Positions 11,630 through 26,171 of a DNA stretch of 64,000 bases are shown one piece after another. The translations under genes were made by a program, and so were the position numbers. Source of the stretch: Bidens hawaiensis (lineage: Eukaryota > Streptophyta > Magnoliopsida > Asterales > Asteraceae); assembly GCA_021521415.1 (NCBI GenBank), contig JAIQDT010007623.1, positions 1-64,000 of the forward strand, given 5' to 3'. Every line of letters begins with the position of its first letter. Position 1 is the first letter of the stretch. The notes below the pieces were generated by a model. It searched no databases and was not told the DNA's origin. It saw only the letters and a program-made list of their open reading frames with translations.

Positions 11630-13387
11630 GATGCTCTCTAAATAACATGACATGTTATATGGTTAGATGACTAAAACTTACATTGATAACACATCGACAG
11701 CATCAGAAAACTTATACACAAAACCATGACATGTGATTCTACAAGTCTTACCATTTTAGCATATGCCATTGAAATTGTATCACTCCAATTAATATAAAAT
11801 ATAAAGATGAATTGACTTAATTTGCCTTCTTATATATGTATATTTGGATGTCATAACTTATGCATATTTACATGTAACACTGACGTGTGCGTCTATCAGT
11901 ATATTCCTACATGCGTTTAGTGCTTACTTATAATAAGCAAGTGGATTACTAATAGATGAATACACACACGCATGTTAGAGGGAGATTGAAAAGAGAAAAA
12001 TAAGGAACCAAGGAATGCTATTAGCCGTCGGATCAAATAAATCATTGGCTGAGATTTAATTTGTTGATTTTAACTTAACAAAACATATGGTATTTTTGTA
12101 CATTTCCTGAAATATATTCATCGATAGATCATCTATTTAAATTTCTATAGTTTGTTGTTAGAACGTAAGGCGCTATCGTCAGGGGCTCAAGTAACCCATC
12201 CATTTTTTTTAGTGTGCCCCGAACCCAGCTTTTTGAGCTCATCTTTTCAAGTCTAATTTTAATTTCTTTTGAAAAATAAAAATTAAGCCCATATTAGTTA
12301 ATTATTTAACCACTTTGATCAATTGAAAATTTGGACCATACAAGTTATAACAATTATGCCCATATTGCTTAATTTTGCTGATGTTTGGATTTCATGTGAT
12401 TTCGATTTCTTGTTTGGATCAAGTTATGTCGTTGTTTCATCAATTGAAAATTTAGATCAAGTTTGTCGTTGTTTAGATTTTTTGTGATTTCGATTTCTTT
12501 TTTTTTTATTTTGGAATAAAAGAACGTTCATCAATTGCTTATTTGTTTTAATTTGATCTATGTTGGTTTTTCTTTAAATTCAAAAGACGGGGGATTTTTG
12601 TTGTCATTTTGGGGAACGATTTGGATTCTAGGTTTCTAAAGCATGCAATCACAAATGAAGCATTTACATGTGCTACAAATTTAAGAAGCACTTGCAAGTG
12701 TTACGATTGAAGTTGTAACTGACCATTTTCAAAATATGAAATCATGTTGAGGTCAATTGTAATATGTGTTTTGTTTATTATGTTAATGAAATTTGTCGCT
12801 CACATTTCTATATGTAGTAATTTTAATGTAACTTTTTTTAACAGACCCACTTTGGTTTAACCTGTTCTAGTTTGACTTGACTCGTTCTATTGTAATTTCC
12901 AATCTACGATTTCTTCCCACTTTAAAGCAAAAATTTTACCATGCTTGAATTTTACCGAAGTGTTTAAACATTATAGTTGTCTAATGTAAAAAAGTAACAC
13001 ATGGACATACTCCAATTATAGTTTCATCTTGGTGACCGACCCGAGTAACTTACACTTGAAAGTGTATTAAACCTTTTGCGGTGTAAAGAATGTCGAGTTG
13101 ACCACCGTACATCAGTTTCTACACACTTGAAACTAAACTAACATTTCTACAAAGCCTTATTATGTATATAGTAAAAACCATTTAGTGGTTATCACACATA
13201 GATTACTATTCATGAATATAATAAATTACTTTTTTACATATGTGTTAAGTAGTTAACTTTTAAAATTATATTCGTGTTCTTATATTCCTATAATTAATAT
13301 TTGACAACTTCTGTTTTAAAAATATGATTTTCTTTCGAATTCCAGATATACTATTACGACGTGCTTATTAATAGTTACGATTTAGTA

Positions 13388-13600
13388 TAAGTTTCGTTCA
13401 ATATCGATCAAGGTCATATATAATATATTTTTAACTTTTTTTTTCACAACATAATTTTACTTTTTTGAATACAAATGAGTTTCAGTTTAAGTTTCGTTCA
13501 AAACCGATTTGGACCATATGTAATAAATTTTCAACTTTTTTTTTCACAGCGTAATGTTCTTCTAAATTTCGAATACAAATGACAACGTTTATATGCATGT
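13388..13600 (+). repeat. Diverged two-copy tandem repeat, unit about 105 bp
   Basis: The phrase AAGTTTCGTTCAA, then GATC/GATTT, then CATAT, a T-run and TTTCACA occurs at about 13,389 and again at about 13,492, each followed by a variant of GAATACAAATGA. The copies are clearly diverged. Confidence 0.65.
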
Positions 13601-14183
13601 TTTGATATAAATTTGATTTAATACCAAGCTGACATAATGCATGACCAAAACACATAGGTCAAATATAAAATATTCATATGTTTTCTTCACGAAAACTTAA
13701 TTTTGTATAAATACATCCTTAATCTATCTATGTTTCCCACTTTGATAGGATTTTTAGGGTATTAAATAGTAGGTTAAGGGTTCAATTTCTAGCACTGTGA
13801 CATTTAGCCAGTAAAAAAGTTTATTTATGTTTGAGATATATTTTTTTATCAATGGATCCGGCTTAACACGTACACACTTAATCTTTAGTAAGTTTATGTT
13901 TTATCAACGTTTCATTACAGCACGCTGGTTAATGTATATCAACCCTCTCGCTGCAATTTACTATTTTATTATATTTTTCATCATTATATCTATACATGAG
14001 CTTGATCCAACAATAACATTAACTAGCGTTATGAAGAGATCAAACTGATAATAAAAATCATATCGGTTATGAAGAAAACAAGCTTAAACGGAATAAATTG
14101 GAGTTTAATGTTGTGGAGTTTAATTAAATAAGAAATATAGAACATATATGTTTTCATAGGGAAAGGTAACATACAAATGAAAT

Positions 14184-14348
14184 TAACGTGCTAATTGTGA
14201 GGATCAAGTAGAGTAATTATATAAACAAATAGTATATTTATGTAATTACATCATTGAGTAATTACGTAATTACTCTATGAGATGATTACATAATTACTCT
14301 ACATAGATATATAATTACTGTAATTGATTTTTCACAATTAGCATGTTA
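14184..14348. mobile_element. Foldback / MITE-like element
   Basis: The left end TAACGTGCTAATTGTGA and the right end (reverse complement TAACATGCTAATTGTGA) form 17-bp inverted ends with one mismatch. The interior is a palindromic AT-rich core of repeated GAGTAATTA / TAATTACTC. I found no convincing target-site duplication, so the superfamily is open. Confidence 0.55.
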
Positions 14349-15495
14349 GTTTAATTTAGATATGGTCCAAACCCATGTTTTCATATGTATAAAAAAAGGA
14401 AACATATGTCAACTTTACGTTCATGAATTGCTAATTCGGCCATGGGCTTTAGTTATTTGTTGTGCTTTTTGGGCTGAAATACAAAAAAGGGAGTTGATAA
14501 TTTTTAACAATTCGACGGCTGAACTACGAAGTAATGGGAAGTCTGGGACGGCAAATAGAATGGATATTTCGAAGAACAATTAACCTTCTTATTTCTTGTT
14601 TTGTAAGTTTTAAGTGATTGTAATTGGCTTAGTATCATGTTTGATTAAATCAATTTTAATTTCGACACATAGGTTTATTTCTCGGTTTTGATTCGAGTAA
14701 TTGTGTGAAAAGATTACGCGATCTGAATTTTGAGTGATTTGTTTGTGTGCTTAATCTCAAATCGAGTGTTAAAAAAATTGGGCACTTTATTAAATTTCCG
14801 AATAAAGTTCTTCAAGTTTTAAAACCATATTCAGTTTTTTATATTTGATTTGACATCCAACAAACATTCAAAAAACTGACTTAAATAACTAACAAGAACT
14901 AAGTCGACATACGACCGAGCTTGTTGTTATAAAGAGCTCCAGCGTGCTTGTATCATTGTAACTGATAAAAGGCCACACATTCATATTAATAGTCATGTAT
15001 GTACATTTTTAAATGGATTGTGAAATTGATTTATTTACATTTGACACACTCAGGGCCAATCGGAAGACTGCAAGACGGTAGAAGCTCATAGTTCGGTAGA
15101 TCATATGAGCTATGAAATTGTGTTAAGCTCATCAAACCAAGAATTTGATACAACATATATTGTGGAGTGTAATGAAAGAGATGAAGGTAAGAGGTCCTAA
15201 TGAAAGTCCCATCGGTTAATCTTTAAAATAAATAAATGAATATTATGGATATACATACAACTATAGTTATTATTATCTTGAGTAATGAATGCATAATTAT
15301 AAATTATTGGTACACGTACACCTATAATAATAATATTGATCACATGTTTAAATAAAAAAAAAAAGTAATGGACAGTTGAGTTGACCTCTGACATAACACG
15401 GCCTTTGAATCCGATTCGAACCTATCCGGTTCAAGAAAGAAAATAGACCGCGTGTACTGTACGACCGTTTCCATATATAAATTTATTTACAAACA

Positions 15496-15548
15496 ATAAT
15501 AATAATAATAATATTATTATTATCATTAGAGAGAGAGAGAGAGAGATA
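15496..15548 (+). repeat. AAT and GA microsatellites in the kinase gene leader
   Basis: An (AAT/ATT)n tract at about 15,497-15,525 is followed by (GA)n at about 15,528-15,545, about 85 bp before the ATG of the kinase gene. GA/CT repeats in 5' leaders are common in plant housekeeping genes; a regulatory effect here is inference. Confidence 0.8.
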
Positions 15549-15631
15549 AAAGAAAGAAGGCGATACTTTCTCTCTCCAAATTCACCTTCTTCTTTTAATA
15601 ATAATTTCAATATCCAAAACCCTAGATCTTG

Positions 15632-18239
<2,608 letters not shown>

Positions 18240-20640
18240 ATGTTCTGTAAATGGTAAAACTCTTTTTCCATGAAACTAAGAAACCACCACCTATAAAATG
18301 AGTTATCTTTTCATGGGGTGGTGGGGTAAATTGCCGTTTTTACCCCCGTCTCTCTTGATATTAAACGCAAAATCTTACAGAAGTGTAAATCTGTAGCATT
18401 TTATGAATTCTATTTCTTGCAACTCTTCTCTGACTTGTTTTTAGTAGTATAAATGTTTACAGTGAGTTTTTTTTTCTCTCTATTTAGAGTAGTTGTATAT
18501 GATGGGTATGCATTGTTTTTTTTTTGTGTTAATAATAAAAATTCTTTAGAAGCACACACGCCTCTTTTACCATATTTATGGTTGGACTAGCAGATATAGT
18601 GATTTGAGTTATGTTTTGTTAATGATAAGTATTCAAATCATCGTGTTTCTGCTTAGCTTTACGAGTGGTTGGTTGGTTAAGTCTAACCCGAGACAGGCAT
18701 AGGTAGGTTGTGTTGGCTGGCTTAGCTGCTAGTTTAGAAAGAAATAATTTGTAAATATTGTACGAGCATTTGTGGACTAATATCATACCAGGATGATTCC
18801 TATTATAAGACATTTGACCTTTTTATTAAGATTAATTTTACATGTTAAAGATAAGGGCATTACTCTTATGGACTTATTCACAGTACCTGAATACAAGTTA
18901 TCTGGTATATGAGCTTTGTTAAAGAAATATATAACTCTACTGATTAAATTAACAACCGATTTTAAGAAGCTCTCGCTGATGTAACTATTTTTTTTGTTGT
19001 GTTTATATTGATTTTTTAAGGCATGACCGAACTTATAGCAATATAGCGTAACACTAAGCAGAATAAGACTCATCAGGTGGTGTATCACCGATATAACTCA
19101 TAACACTTGACATGACATTACTAGTATATTAAAGCTCCATTTCAGACACTTTCGGATGCTTGCATGGTCGGACTATCTCATTAGAGGGCTCATATGGTTT
19201 TGTTTGTTTGTGAGCCGGTCTGGAATAATAACAATAGGGTAATGTAAAGAAAATGAAATCATGTAAATGGCTTCCAACAGGGCTCTAATAAAAATAAATA
19301 AATGAACTCTCTTTTTAAAAAAAAAAAAAATCATTTTTAGTTATTTTAAACTATAAATAGATTTTACTTTCAAATATTTTAACAGTCAACACACACATCT
19401 CAATATTAAAACTCAGTAAAATATTTATCTCAAAACCAAGGACGGCAATATCCCATCTATGCAACTACTAAACGATGATTCTTTGGGCAGAATACTAATC
19501 TCCTACAAACTCAAAATGCTGGATTCTCACCTTTTCAGAAGTCAGAACACAAGGTCGCAACCGTTTCAAAATGCTGGTTTTCAACACTTCCAAAATGTCG
19601 ATTTTCAAAGTGCTGGTTTTAGTGATTTGTATCTTAGGTTTTGTACCTCTTCCATGGCTCTTCAAATGCTTGTAAATCCCGCCAAACGTTGTCACTTTTA
19701 ACCCAATGTCCCTCTATTTTGACGTTATCTTAACAAGGTTTTGGTACTCTCTCTACCCGTTAATACATCCCCAAAATGTGACTAATTTGGCTGTATTTCA
19801 TCTAACACCAATCTACCGCTTTGTATGTTTTGGATTTCGTGTATAAGTTAATTATCAAATTAAAGTATTTCATGCGTAAAAGAAATCAATAATCAAACGA
19901 TACAAAAAGAGTATTTCAAACGACTGAATATGAATTTATGTGAAAATCCATTTATTATAATATTTATTATCTTCTGATATGGTCAAATGAGTCCATCCTT
20001 TATATAGGTTACATTGGTTGCTACTAGTAATTGAAGAATGAGTCGTCATTATTGATCCACAGTTGCCACTGACTGCATTGCCATGTGCCACAATTGCTAC
20101 TTCTACTAATCAGTTGCTACTACTACCGATACGATACGTTGTTACTACTTCATCACAAATATTTCAGTCATTTGTATGCATATCAAAATTAAAAAGCAAA
20201 AACAGCTGAATAATAATATATATCTAAATTAAACAGCTGAATATGATTAGATTATGATGTGTGGTTCTTCATTTGCTTTCATTAGGCAGGGCTGATAATA
20301 ACTTCTTTTGGAGAAAACCCAAAAACAACTAGATAAAATCCAAAATATTTATAAGGGAAGCCTCCTTTATCGAGACTTAATAATGCCTACATGTTCTTTG
20401 ATTGTTGCTTGCAGCAGCAATCTTAGCCGCACAGACTGTAATTCTATTTAAAAGCAAGGTTCCTACTAAAGGTTTTCCGTAGAGGTGTACAAAAATTATT
20501 GAAATTTGAAAGAATCACCAGCAAGATGGCCAGTTTGGCCGTTCTGGAATCCAAACAGTTGATTTACGCGATTTAACAGTATGGTACGGTTTGAAAGTTG
20601 GAATAGGACAACTGGCATTATCTATATATCTTTACAACTT
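18240..20640. other. Intergenic region between convergent genes, left part
   Basis: The first about 300 bp is the likely 3'UTR of the kinase gene (T-rich, with AATAATAAAA near 18,530). The rest is AT-rich without a credible gene. An A-run at 19,318-19,330 follows AAATAAATAAATG and might mark the tail of an old retroposon, but no body was recognised. Confidence 0.6.
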
Positions 20641-20643
20641 TGA

Positions 20644-20824
20644 GGGGGTGTTTGGGATTTTGCTTATTTTCACCAACTTATAACTTATAAACTTTTGGAA
20701 AAGTAATAAGGTGTTTGGGATTGCTTATATTGTGAGAGGAAAAGTTCCATAAGTTACACTTTTGTAACTTATTAACTTAACGAAAAGTTATAAGGAGGCT
20801 AAATAAGGAATCCCAAACACCCCC
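20644..20824. mobile_element. Tourist-like MITE (PIF/Harbinger type)
   Basis: This is a 181-bp element with perfect 16-bp terminal inverted repeats GGGGGTGTTTGGGATT and a direct TGA on each side (20,641-20,643 and 20,825-20,827). A 3-bp duplication and the GTTTGGG end fit Tourist MITEs, whose usual target is TWA; TGA is a one-base variant. The interior is AT-rich (TAACTTATAA repeats) and non-coding. Confidence 0.85.
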
Positions 20825-20827
20825 TGA

Positions 20828-21463
20828 ATATATAGCAGTTACGTATATATATACTATAATCATAAATTATCTTTAAAATTTATTTATTTTTTTAATTACA
20901 AACTAATGATCATGCAGAAAAACAAAAAAAAAAACAGTTGGTTAAAACTGTTAAAACGCGAAATGAGTACAAAACCGATCGCCAACCCAGCCTCTAGCCA
21001 GTATGGTCTCTCATGTCCTAAACCGCATTTGGCGGTTCTGCCCAGACATTTTGACAAAAACAAGGCCACGAACAGCCCTAGTTTAAACCTCAACAATCAT
21101 GAAATCATAAAAACCAGTTTAAAACAAGATTATTCACACAGCAAAATAAATTATCATCGTGGCAAAGCCAATGCCAATCAAACAAGTATCCGTCCAAGAA
21201 GGAAGAATAACACCGATTCAAGGTTCACTGAAGGACCTAACTGATCCAAAAGTGACATAATGGTTTCAAGCACTTGCATTTTATGCTCATTAAAATTTAA
21301 AACACTAATAAATAATGCAATGAAACAGTAATACAGCATAAGTCATTAAACAAAGTAAAATCTCCTGTATTTGACTCATTCATGACTAGAGTCAACAACT
21401 TAAACACACCCTTCAATTAAAAATCCTTTTTGGTCTTAACAATACAAAATTTCAAAGCTTACC
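20828..21463. other. Intergenic region and likely SRP72 3'UTR
   Basis: The open frame at 20,906-21,244 has no recognisable domain and resembles frames in random AT-rich DNA. The part next to 21,463 should hold the SRP72 3'UTR on the - strand. Confidence 0.5.
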
Positions 21464-24400
21464 TCACCTTCTGGATTTCTTCTTGGAAGACTTAGAAGAA
21501 GCCTTCGGTTGCACTGCAGCTTCACTATTAGAAGATCCTTTCGCGTTTGATGGTTGGTTGGATTTCACGTTTCCAGAATTAGAACTAGAGGCTTCTTTAG
21601 CCACCGCACCCTGAGACCCTCTAATCTGAGCAGCACGTTTGTCTTTCCTCTTGGGCCTATAGCTAGACCTCTCTCTTTTAGGTAACCATCTCTCCGGATC
21701 CGGTGGTGGACCCGGGTTGGCCGGGTCAAACCCTTTCGGGTACTTAGGCTTTCTCTTCCTTTTCTTCTTTGCTTTCTCCTTGCTAACTTTGGTTTCAGGT
21801 TCAATATTATTATTCCCCAAGTGGTGCCCATTTTCAACATGCTTTGCACCAGATGTTTTCTCCAAAGCGTTAACATCGATAGATGCCAAACCAGGAAGTG
21901 GTTTCAGTTTCTTCTCATAAGTTTCCGCCTTTTCAACATCGGTATTAGCAGCAGTTTGTATCAGTCCTACTAAAGCCTCAATACTATTATGGCTTTTCAC
22001 AAGCTTCTCAAAGAGTTTTAAAGCTTCCTCTTTTTGCCCATGTTTGAGCTTGAAAGCAGCAGCCTCTTGCATAATAACACTCAGATTATTATTATCTTCG
22101 GTCATCGCGTTTGACCAGTAAGTAATAGCAGAGTCAAACAAAGCATTAGCACCATCAATGTCACCAGATCGTTCTTTTAGAGCAACGAGAGTTGCAAGAG
22201 TTGCAGGCATGTGCTGAATATCAGGTATTTTTAATAAAGATTCTGATGCAACTTGAGGATGCCCTGCCGCTGCTGCAATCTGTGCCCTAGCTAGTAAAGC
22301 TATTTTTGATTTTTCAGGGAATTTTTCTGCATATTTCCCTAACAATTCTTCAGCTTTTCCCGCTTTGTTTTCTCTCACAAATACAGCAGCTTGAAGAAGT
22401 ACAGGTGTCACACTGTTAGGAAACATTTGTGGCAACGCATCAGCTAGTTCGCGAGCCTGTAGAATTTAAATGATCAAAACTTTGAGAAGATTTAATAAAA
22501 AGAAAGATACTAAAAAAAAATAATAAAATTAACTATGATAATGACCTGATCTATCTTATTAGAATGAAGAAGCAACAGCATCCGATTAATGTAGATCGAT
22601 TCCTTCTGTTTTGGTGAAAGTTTCAACTCTAAACCAGGAACAAGCTGGAACCTTTTATCTCCACTATTTTTTTGTATTAAACGATCAAGCTTCTTTAAGC
22701 CATCGGTTATATCTTTAGGACCTTTCAATGCTATTAGATTGTTTATAGCTACTGCATTTGATGGTTCATCAGGCAGGTTTCGCTTGATAAGGTCTGTGTA
22801 AGATGCAATGGCTTCTTGTCTGTTTCCCAACAACTGAAATAAAAAGATAATTTAGGTTAAGATAGCAGCAAGTATGATAATTAAGAAATTTATAGGCTGT
22901 TTATTACCTGCTGCACATAGGCCAGCTGCACAGCTATGGGTGCCAGCTCGATCTCTATCTCATCATCAGCTATATTTTCATCCATCAATGTCTCCTGACC
23001 AATTCTGTCAGAAATTTATATTTAGTCTTGTGATCTATATTTTACATTTGTGTCCTAAAGCAAGTCTATATGTTTGTAAAGAGAAACCAATAAACAATAA
23101 TCTTAGAAGTTGTGATCTTTCGTTGTAGCTCGCTTAGGCAAAAGAGGGTTTGATGAACAACAGTTTCTAACTAATGTTTTAGTTATAATTAAAATAACTA
23201 TCTGGACGTATATGAAAGTTTTAAAATTTAGACTGGATATATATAACATTATGCTGTTAGGTTGGGTCAATATGTACTTTTTATGCTTAAGAATGAGATA
23301 TATAAAATTCACCCTTTGGTGTATAACTGTATATACACCTGCCATGTCACATTTAACAACAATTCTTATATATACATTTTAAACAATCTTTTTTCTCAGA
23401 CTAGTAAATAAATTTATTTTTCAACAAAATTTACCTTCGAGCTGAAAGCAGGAGTTGCTCAGCATCTGAAAACTTGTTCCTTTCAAGCAATGAACAAGCA
23501 GTATTATAAGCCAACTCAAAGCTGCTGGTTGCTTTAACTCTCATGGCATCCATCACTCCTTGAACTTCTGAAGCCCTACCAGCTGAAACCAAACCCGCAA
23601 CAAGATTTATCTCCAGTGACTCCACTTTTGATTTCTGGAGCTTCTGATATATGTCCACCGAAGCATCCATCTTTCCTTGTCGAAACAGAATCTGTGATTC
23701 TAACAACATTGTTGCAGTGTCCTTTTCTAAGTCCTTTAAGGACTCCAAAGCTTCATCTAACTTATTTTGTCTGTATAGACAGTAGGCCTGTTTATAGAGA
23801 AAAATGTAAATGCATCAACAGATGTTAGACTTCACAGACATACATGTATGTTGGGGTGAGCAATAACCGAACCAGAACTAACCAAAAAATGATGTAACCA
23901 AACTGAAATTATCAAACTGAGAATCAGCATCAATTTATTTTCATATTTTCATATATTCCTAGCTTTTATACACTTCATGTTTTATAGCTCTATTTCATGT
24001 ATTTATACCTCCACTTCTTGAATTTATACCTAAACCTTATATATTTATACCTCCATTTCTTGTAATTACACCTTAACTTCATGAAAATCTTCGACCAAGT
24101 TTCATTTTGGTTATTAACCGAACCAAAAACCGAACCACTTAACTGAAAACTGATTCATTAATAAAATAAATTAACCAATGACTTGGGTTTCGGTTGAGGT
24201 TACCAAACCGAACATCGCACATCCCTACATGTATGCATATAACACTGTTAACATACATTCATTTAAAAGCATCAAACACAATCATACAGAACATAATCCA
24301 AGCCCTGGAAGCTCACAACTGCCTATCATCCATCAAATGAGACTAATCACATAGCAATTAACAGCTCCTTAACTAAACATTTCACACAACTGATAAACCT

Positions 24401-24774
24401 GATCAAACAATTTCACACATTTTATACCGATTATATCATTGTTTACCTTATAAAACCCAAAATCGAACGGATACTTGTTGGACAAGGCAACAATAGTTGA
24501 AACCGCATCATCGATATTATCGGCCTTAATTTGAGACACAATCTTACACCGAATTGCATCTTCGTCACCAGGAGCAACTGACAGAACTGTAAAATAACAT
24601 TTTATAAGTTACAAATTGAATAATGATAATAAATCTTTAATTAATTAATTGACCTTGATCTGCAACTTTGACGGCTTGTTCGTAATCTGATCTCTGTATG
24701 TGACGATTAAGAGTTGTGAAGAGATCTTCGATGGCGATTGCAGGCGCCGGTTTCGGTTTCGACTTCGGAGCCAT
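21464..24774 (-). CDS. SRP72: Signal recognition particle subunit SRP72
   Basis: Six exons on the - strand: 24774-24654, 24586-24447, 23787-23435, 23004-22908, 22833-22546, 22456-21464. All junctions are GT-AG and the phases sum to 663 aa, the family's usual length. The start MAPKSKPKPAPAIAIEDLF is the only ATG in a good position. Residues about 15-480 are helical TPR-like repeats (YCLYRQNKLDEALESL, LLGNRQEAIASYTDLI, FKLKHGQKEEALKLFEKL). Near residue 571 lies the SRP72 RNA-binding signature PKGFDPANPGPPPDPERWLP after a Lys/Arg-rich stretch, and the tail is basic and Ser-rich, ending KSSKKKSRR. SRP72 binds SRP68 and the 7S RNA in the cytosolic particle that targets nascent secretory proteins to the ER. 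The gene is convergent with the kinase gene; intron 2 carries a MITE. No defects were seen. Confidence 0.96.
23851..24227. mobile_element. hAT-like MITE in SRP72 intron 2
   Basis: This 377-bp element is flanked by a perfect 8-bp direct repeat CATGTATG (23,843-23,850 and 24,228-24,235). Its ends are imperfect inverted repeats: TTGGGGTGAGCAAT against TAGGGATGTGCGAT (reverse complement of the right end). An 8-bp duplication and TAGGGATG ends are hallmarks of hAT elements. The interior is low-complexity ACCGAACC-type sequence. It lies wholly within the intron, away from splice sites. Confidence 0.87.
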
Positions 24775-26024
24775 TTGTTTTGTGGTTCAGTGAGTTGGTG
24801 GTCCGGAAGACAAGTCGGATATTCTGGGATTTCGGGAAATCTTTGGGCCTAAAAGCCCAAAAGGTTTACTTTACTAAGTTCATTGGAGAAAGAAAGGACT
24901 TAAGTGTTGTGTTCACAATATATGTTTATTTATCCAAAGGTTGGGTGAGCAAGATTCGTGTTGGTCTGGTTTCTTGCATTTGCTCAACCATAATCCAATT
25001 CGGTTCGGGTTTCAAGTCAAATCAGGTCGGTCAAAGGCAGGTCAAAATCGGTTTGGCCCAAACCAGTACAGGTTATAAACCGGTTTGGTACAAAATATTC
25101 CAACCCATACAAATCGGTGTGGGTACAGAGACCGACGGTTTAATCGGTTTATACCCAGGTTTTTGTGTTATCAGGTTGGGTTACAACCCATTTTGGGCCA
25201 TGAGAGGGTGGATCGGTATCCAAATTGCCGAGTAGGGTCAGGTTGTAATTGGTTTGGAACAAATCAATTTTTTTGTGATTTTGAGTCGGTTAGAAACCTG
25301 TTTATCAAGCCCAAACTGGTTTTCCCCCACCTCTAGTTGTGTTCGCGAGTTCATTTAATTAAAGAAAAGAAATGAAAAGAATCATTTTCCTTTCTCTTCC
25401 CTTTCCTTTCTCTCTTTTTTTCTTTTAAATTCCTTCCAAATTGGAAGGAAATGTATCTATCACATTTTACTCTTTAAAACAAACTACATTCCTTTTCTTC
25501 TTTTAAATGAATATCTAGAACACATCAAAATTATCTCTCTCCATTAAAAACTTAGGAACACATATTATCTCCATTCCTTTCCTTTCTCCCCATAAGTGAA
25601 ACTCACGAATACAATGCTAATGTATATAAAGAGTAAAGGCATAAAGTTACGAGCAAAGAATGGCTAGTCGTATGTACCTCATTTTTTGAAACTATGTGAA
25701 AATTCATTTAAGTTTTTCCTAACAAGCTTTTCTTTAAGTCTTGACACGTTTAAACTCCCATGGCAATTAGTTTACCAGAATACTAATTATAAGATTTTAT
25801 AGCTATTCAAATTGGCTCGCTACTTTGTCCCTCTTCAGAGTTCTGAGTTTTCAAACTAGCAAATGTGCACACTCTTAAAGTTTTTGTAACAAAATACCGT
25901 CTTAACAAAACTCCAAATCAAGGATAACAACTTCCATAGAAGGAGGTATAAGTGGAAGCCTATCGGTTAATAATTGAAAAAAAAAACATAAAGAATATAG
26001 AAAAGATAGATTGGAGAACGATAT
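24775..26024. other. Upstream region of SRP72 and intergenic spacer
   Basis: The first few hundred bases should hold the SRP72 promoter; no clear TATA box was seen. From about 24,960 to 25,330 the sequence is repetitive with GGTTTGG / CGGTTC / AAACCGG words. From 25,360 to 25,600 it is C/T-rich. The 165-aa frame at 24,738-25,235 overlaps SRP72 exon 1 on the other strand and shows no domain. Confidence 0.5.
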
Positions 26025-26171
26025 GGGGATTTTTGTATTGTTTCAGGAGTTCAACACACCAATTGCTTGTTATTGCATGCAATGCTATCAATCAAGTCAC
26101 AAGTTAATTTTTATTATTGTTTTGTTATGTGTAATTGTATTTAGTTCATACTTTATAAATTTAAAGCTTAG
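26025..26171 (+). repeat. Diverged fragment of the 5.5-kb array unit
   Basis: TTTTGTATTGTTTCA, then GAGTTCAA, TGTGTAATTGTATTTAGT and the TGCTTAG-like end at 26,171 match 30,245-30,380 of the array in the same order, with indels. The chromovirus LTR begins right after it. It shows that unit-like sequence existed left of the present array. Confidence 0.65.

Larger units (their letters stand above)
11630..15490. other. AT-rich intergenic region between the Tat element and the kinase gene
   Basis: No credible coding frame or RNA gene is seen. It holds degenerate tandem duplications (about 12,385-12,500 and 13,388-13,600) and a foldback at 14,184-14,348. The far right end (about 15,400-15,630) is presumably the promoter and 5'UTR of the casein kinase gene. 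Confidence 0.6.

Noticed and set aside
14362..14583. 73-aa frame upstream of the kinase gene
   Set aside because: No homology pattern, no codon bias and AT-rich surroundings; a chance frame.
24738..25235. 165-aa frame on the + strand over the start of SRP72
   Set aside because: It overlaps SRP72 exon 1 in antisense and runs into repetitive GGTTTGG sequence; no domain and no sign of a plant gene.
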